DNA from: Sva-07 sp031430875
GTDB taxonomy: Bacteria; Actinomycetota; Acidimicrobiia; Acidimicrobiales; Ilumatobacteraceae
Direction of reading: 5' to 3'
Assembly (NCBI GenBank): GCA_031430875.1
Contig: JANPCI010000348.1
Span: forward strand, 1-43,729
Length of the DNA stretch: 43,729 nucleotides
The notes under the pieces: model-generated
What the model was told of the DNA's origin: nothing
The model's database searches: none
Seen by the model: the letters and a program-made list of their open reading frames with translations, nothing else
In this document: positions 40,525 to 43,729 of the stretch, in pieces
How positions within the stretch are numbered: the stretch's first letter is position 1
Layout of the letters: each line of letters starts with the position of its first letter
Translations under genes and position numbers: made by a program

Positions 40525-41553
40525 TCAGGCCAGTACGAGTTCGGCCATCGTCCGGAGGGTCTCGATCGAGCCCCCGACGAGCATCGTCGTGACACGGCTG
40601 TGCTTCCAGGCCTCGAGGTCGTCGCGTACCTTGGCCTTCGGGCCGACGAGGCAGATCTCGTCGATCATCGCGTTCGGCACCGCAGCGATCGCCTCGTCCT
40701 GCTTGGCGTCGAGGAACAACGCCTGGATCCGATCCACGGCGGCCTCGTGGCCCAGCCGGCGAAACACGTCGGCGTGGAAGTTCATCTCCTTGGCTCCCAT
40801 TCCACCGACGTAGAGCGCAAGTGTCGGGCGCAACCGGTCGTACGCGCGCTCCAGGTCGTCGTCGATGGCAACGTTGACCGTGGGGAGGATCTCGAACGTG
40901 TCGGGCGTGCGACGAGCCGTCGGCCGGGCGAAGCCCTCGGCGAGTGACGGACCATAGAGCTCCTCGTGGCGCGGCGCATAGAAGATGGGGAACCAGCCAT
41001 CGGCGATCTCCGCGGCGAGCGCCACATTGCGTGGCCCCTCCGCACCGAGGAAGATCGGCACATCGACGCGCAGGGGGTGCGTCATGATGTTGAGCGCCTT
41101 GCCGAGGCCGAGACCGTCGGTGGCGGGAATCGGGTACTCGGGCCCGTCATTGGTCAATCGCTCCTCGCGGGCGAGAATCCGCCGCACGATGTCGACGTAC
41201 TCGCGCGTACGCGCCAGCGGACGGGTGAAGCGCTGGCCGTACCAGCCCTCGACGACCTGCGGGCCGCTCACCCCGAGACCCAGACAGAATCGACCGCCCG
41301 ACAGGTGGTCCATGGTCACCGCTGCCATGGCCGTGGCGGTCGGAGTCCTCGCCGACATCTGGATGAGGTTGGTGCCGAGCCTGATCGTGCTCGTCGACGC
41401 GCCCCACCAGGCGAGCGGGGAGATTGCATCGCTCCCCCACGACTCGGCCGTCCACGCCGAATCGAACCCGAGTCGTTCCACTTCCTGGAGAATCCGAGGA
41501 ACACCGGGCGGCATCGAGCGGCCCCAGTATCCGATGTGCCAACCGAGCTTCAT
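40525..41553 (-). CDS. F420-dependent-type luciferase-like oxidoreductase
   Basis: 342-residue LLM-class protein. MKLGWHIGYWGRSMPPGV at the N-terminus, AWTAESWGSDAISPLAW, IRLGTNLIQMSARTPTATAM, and GRFCLGLGVSGPQVVEGWYG are hallmarks of the F420-dependent subgroup. ATG 41553 lies 6 nt after a -10 box TAAGGT (41560-41565), so a leaderless message is likely, and operator copy 7 is 19 bp upstream. Divergent from the acyl-CoA dehydrogenase pair. Confidence 0.9.
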   Translation of the reverse strand: MKLGWHIGYWGRSMPPGVPRILQEVERLGFDSAWTAESWGSDAISPLAWWGASTSTIRLGTNLIQMSARTPTATAMAAVTMDHLSGGRFCLGLGVSGPQVVEGWYGQRFTRPLARTREYVDIVRRILAREERLTNDGPEYPIPATDGLGLGKALNIMTHPLRVDVPIFLGAEGPRNVALAAEIADGWFPIFYAPRHEELYGPSLAEGFARPTARRTPDTFEILPTVNVAIDDDLERAYDRLRPTLALYVGGMGAKEMNFHADVFRRLGHEAAVDRIQALFLDAKQDEAIAAVPNAMIDEICLVGPKAKVRDDLEAWKHSRVTTMLVGGSIETLRTMAELVLA

Positions 41554-41584
41554 CGGACCACCTTAGGCTAGGTTGCTGCTGGTT

Positions 41585-41601
41585 TCTGACGGGGCGTCAG
41601 A
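41585..41601. promoter_or_regulatory. Palindromic operator, copy 7 (divergent promoter)
   Basis: TCTGACG-GGG-CGTCAGA, perfect arms, between the F420-type gene (-) and the dehydrogenase pair (+). Minus -10 TAAGGT (41560-41565). On the plus strand TAGGCT (41564) or TAGGTT (41569) could be the -10, placing the operator at the start of the transcript. Confidence 0.85.
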
Positions 41602-41617
41602 TCATGTGGACACATCT

Positions 41618-41623
41618 GGAGGG
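41618..41623 (+). promoter_or_regulatory. Ribosome binding site of the dehydrogenase pair
   Basis: GGAGGG, 4 nt before ATG 41628. It fixes the start and shows that this unit, unlike most others, has a leader. Confidence 0.65.
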
Positions 41624-41627
41624 ACGA

Positions 41628-42803
41628 ATGGAACTGGCGTACACCGACGAGCAGCTGGCGACGCGGTCGACGCTTCGCGCCTACTACGACGACCTGCTCG
41701 ACCCCGACACTGTGGCCGAACTGGCAGCGGGTCACGGCGTCGGCCCGTCGATGCGGCGGGTCTGGAAGCAGATGTGCGCCGACGGCTGGGCCGGGGTCGG
41801 CTGGCCGACCAGCTACGGCGGCCAGGGACGTTCGGCGATCGATCAGTTCATCTTCTTCGACGAGTCGATGCGCGCCGGCGCCCCGGTGCCGATGCTCACG
41901 ATCAACTCCGTCGGCCCGACGGTCATGGCCTACGGCACCGACGAGCAGAAGGAGTTCTTCCTGCCCAAGATCCTGGCCGGCGACATCCACTTCTGTATCG
42001 GCTACTCCGAGCCGGGCGCCGGTACCGACCTTGCGTCACTGCGAACGAGCGCAGTTCGTGACGGCGACGAGTACGTGATCAACGGCCAGAAGATGTGGAC
42101 GTCGCTGTCGAGTGATGCCGACTACATGTGGCTCGCCGTGCGCACAGATCAGGAGGCGAAGAAGCACAAGGGAATCTCGATCCTTGCACTGCCCATGGAT
42201 ACCCCCGGTATCACGTTGCAGCCCCTGCGGTTGATGGGCGAACACGACATCAATGCCGTGTTCCTCGACGATGTGCGGGTGCCCGTCGCCAACTGCATCG
42301 GCGGTGAGAACCAGGGGTGGACCCTGATCACCAACCAACTGAACCATGAGCGGGTCACCCTGTGCTCGTCGGGCATCGTCGAGCGAGCGCTCGACGACAT
42401 CCGGGCATGGGCGCAGCAGACGGAGTTGCCCGATGGGCGCCGCGTCGTGGATCAGGAATGGGTGCAGCTCAGCCTGGCCAGAATTCACGCCAAGCTCGAC
42501 GTGCTCCGATTGATGAACTGGCAGAGCGCGTGGGAGGCCACCAACGGCGTGCTCGACATCGGGCACTGCTCGGCCATCAAGGTCTTCGGCACCGAGTTCT
42601 ACCTCGATTCGTTCCGGTTGCTGTTCGAGATCCTCGGCCCGCCCGGGTACCTCAAATCAGGTACCCCGGGAGCGGTGCTCCAGTCGCGTCTCGAGGCGTC
42701 GTACCGGGGCATGCTCATCCTCACCTTCGGCGGCGGCACCAACGAGATGCAACGTGACCTGATCACGATGTTCAGCCTCGGATTCCCCCGGGCGGCACGC
42801 TGA
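41628..42803 (+). CDS. Acyl-CoA dehydrogenase, catalytic-subunit type (ChsE/FadE26-28-like)
   Basis: 391-residue FAD acyl-CoA dehydrogenase. FAD-binding GYSEPGAGTDLASL (125-138) and MWTSLSS, NHERVTL with probable catalytic Glu241, and C-terminal FGGGTNEMQRDLI are visible. Steroid side-chain dehydrogenases of M. tuberculosis (FadE26-27, FadE28-29) are alpha2beta2 complexes encoded by adjacent genes, and E247 of FadE26 corresponds closely in position. The next gene encodes the likely beta subunit, joined by TGATG. Substrate likely a steroid-CoA side chain. Confidence 0.9.
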   Translation: MELAYTDEQLATRSTLRAYYDDLLDPDTVAELAAGHGVGPSMRRVWKQMCADGWAGVGWPTSYGGQGRSAIDQFIFFDESMRAGAPVPMLTINSVGPTVMAYGTDEQKEFFLPKILAGDIHFCIGYSEPGAGTDLASLRTSAVRDGDEYVINGQKMWTSLSSDADYMWLAVRTDQEAKKHKGISILALPMDTPGITLQPLRLMGEHDINAVFLDDVRVPVANCIGGENQGWTLITNQLNHERVTLCSSGIVERALDDIRAWAQQTELPDGRRVVDQEWVQLSLARIHAKLDVLRLMNWQSAWEATNGVLDIGHCSAIKVFGTEFYLDSFRLLFEILGPPGYLKSGTPGAVLQSRLEASYRGMLILTFGGGTNEMQRDLITMFSLGFPRAAR

Positions 42804-43729
42804 TGGACTTCGCCCTGTCCCCCGACCAGGCGGCCCTGCGCGACCTCACCCGCCAGATCGTCACCGATGCCTGCACATCAGAGCGCCTCACCGCAGTGTC
42901 GGCCACCGAGTCGGCGACCGACCTCGATCTGTGGCGCACGCTCGCCGATGCCGGCCTCGTCTCGATCCACCTGCCGGAGGCTGCCGGGGGCGGCGGCTAC
43001 GGATGGCTCGAAGCCGCGATCGTGCTCGGCGAGATCGGCCGCATTGCCGCGCCGCTCCCCGCCCTCGCCGTGATGGCCATGGCGTCGCCGGCGTTGGCCA
43101 CGGTGTACCACGAACACCCCGAGCTGCTCGATGGTGTCGCCAGCGGCGAGCACGTGGTGACGGCGGCGATCCACGAACAGGTCGGCGATCCATGGAGCCC
43201 CACCACGTCGGTCGCCGCCGGTCGCCTCAGCGGCACGAAGGTGTGCGTGTCGCACGGCCTGCTGGCGACCCGTCTCGTCGTCACCGCGGCCGACGGCCTG
43301 TACTCGGTCGAGGCGGACGCGCCGGGGGTGAGCATCGTCCGGCAGGACACCACGTCGGGGGTGCCCGATGCACTGGTGAGCTTCGACGGCGCGCCGGCGT
43401 TGCGCATCGGCGGCAACGACGCCAGTAAGGCCCTGCTCCAGCGGGCCCAGTCAGCCGCCTGTGTCATGACGGCGGCCTCGTGCGAGACCGTGCTTGCGTT
43501 GACCGCTGAGTACACGCGGACGCGACACCAGTTCGACCGGGCCATCGCCAGCTTTCAGGCGGTGAGCCAGCGCGCCGGCGATGCCTACATCGACACCGAG
43601 GCCGTGAGGCTCACCGCCTGGCAGGCCGCCTGGCGACTCGACCGGGGCATGTCGTGCGACGAGGAGATGCTGACGGCGAAGTTCTGGGCTGCCGAAGGCG
43701 GCTGGCGCGTCATGCACACCGCCCATCAT
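42803..43729 (+). CDS. Acyl-CoA dehydrogenase, partner-subunit type, cut by window edge
   Basis: 309 residues visible; the frame is open to the last base. The N-terminus MDFALSPDQAALRDLTRQIV and SIHLPEAAGGGGYGWLEAAIVLGEIGR (quoted in part) are typical of the second subunit of heterotetrameric steroid dehydrogenases (FadE27/FadE29 type). ETVLALTAEYTRTRHQFDRAIASFQAVSQR is the C-terminal domain entry (quoted in part), with conserved R-x-Q-F. No Glu base is clear in the visible part, as expected for the non-catalytic half. ATG overlaps the preceding stop by one base. Confidence 0.88.
   Translation, partial: MDFALSPDQAALRDLTRQIVTDACTSERLTAVSATESATDLDLWRTLADAGLVSIHLPEAAGGGGYGWLEAAIVLGEIGRIAAPLPALAVMAMASPALATVYHEHPELLDGVASGEHVVTAAIHEQVGDPWSPTTSVAAGRLSGTKVCVSHGLLATRLVVTAADGLYSVEADAPGVSIVRQDTTSGVPDALVSFDGAPALRIGGNDASKALLQRAQSAACVMTAASCETVLALTAEYTRTRHQFDRAIASFQAVSQRAGDAYIDTEAVRLTAWQAAWRLDRGMSCDEEMLTAKFWAAEGGWRVMHTAHH

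Noticed and set aside
1..43729. tRNA, rRNA, integrase, transposase or phage genes
   Set aside because: None of the expected sequence patterns or protein motifs was seen on either strand.

Overview
The window is high-GC, compact, actinobacterial-type DNA, with many ATGA/GTGA stop-start overlaps, GTG starts and apparently leaderless transcripts. Protein types (F420-type luciferase-like oxidoreductases, CYP142-like P450, IpdABC, FadD19-like ligase, Cys-less lipid-transfer thiolases with DUF35 partners) point to a steroid or isoprenoid degrader. Acidimicrobiia (Ilumatobacter-like) is my best guess, but no taxonomic marker gene is present. I see no rRNA, tRNA, CRISPR, integrase or transposase, and no gap above 170 bp without a gene.

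Layout: 1-2162 (-) holds a CoA ligase (cut by the window edge) and an SDR. 2228-6980 (+) is an EchA20-IpdA-IpdB-IpdC-MaoC-like-SDR operon, the late C/D-ring module of steroid catabolism. 6997-9440 (-) carries a CYP142-like P450 and a class III CoA-transferase. 9607-12214 (+) is an HMG-CoA-synthase-like/DUF35 fusion plus a Cys-containing SCP2-type thiolase. 12318-15065 (+) is a luciferase-like monooxygenase, a SnoaL-like protein and an APH-type kinase. 15077-20252 (-) is a mixed operon of SDRs, EthD/dimeric-barrel proteins, an orphan TPP-enzyme-like protein, an epimerase and an F420-type oxidoreductase. 20309-22478 (+) is SDR, SnoaL-like, tandem-barrel protein. 22481-30677 (-) is a seven-gene set: unknown 371-aa protein, AMACR-like racemase, FadD19-like ligase, two amidohydrolases, SDR, acetoacetate-decarboxylase-like protein. 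30728-31528 (+) is an enoyl-CoA hydratase. 31542-34754 (-) encodes two Cys-less thiolase-like proteins and two DUF35 proteins. 34868-40476 (+) is a branched-chain-type (Liv/Urt) ABC importer with fused permeases. 40525-41553 (-) is another F420-type oxidoreductase, and 41628-end (+) is a pair of acyl-CoA dehydrogenases of the heterotetrameric steroid type.

The main unifying observation is a 17-bp palindrome, TCTGACG-N3-CGTCAGA, found seven times and only in promoter regions (1348, 2190, 9453, 17707, 20280, 34784, 41585). It links nearly all of these units into one candidate regulon. Almost every gene start beside it has a TANNNT -10 box 6-8 nt upstream, so the transcripts should be leaderless. 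The motif is neither the KstR nor the KstR2 consensus I know, and its regulator is not in the window. Working model: import by the ABC system, CoA activation (FadD-like ligases), racemization, dehydrogenation (ACAD pair), hydration, aldol-type or thiolytic side-chain shortening, then C/D-ring opening by EchA20/IpdAB. The A/B-ring enzymes (KstD, Ksh, HsaA-D) are not here.

A second pattern is a set of nine short tandem duplications with units of 9, 12, 15 or 24 bp, mostly at 3' gene ends and in spacers. A third is an 86-bp near-perfect palindrome followed by a strong G-quadruplex motif in the 9441-9606 spacer.
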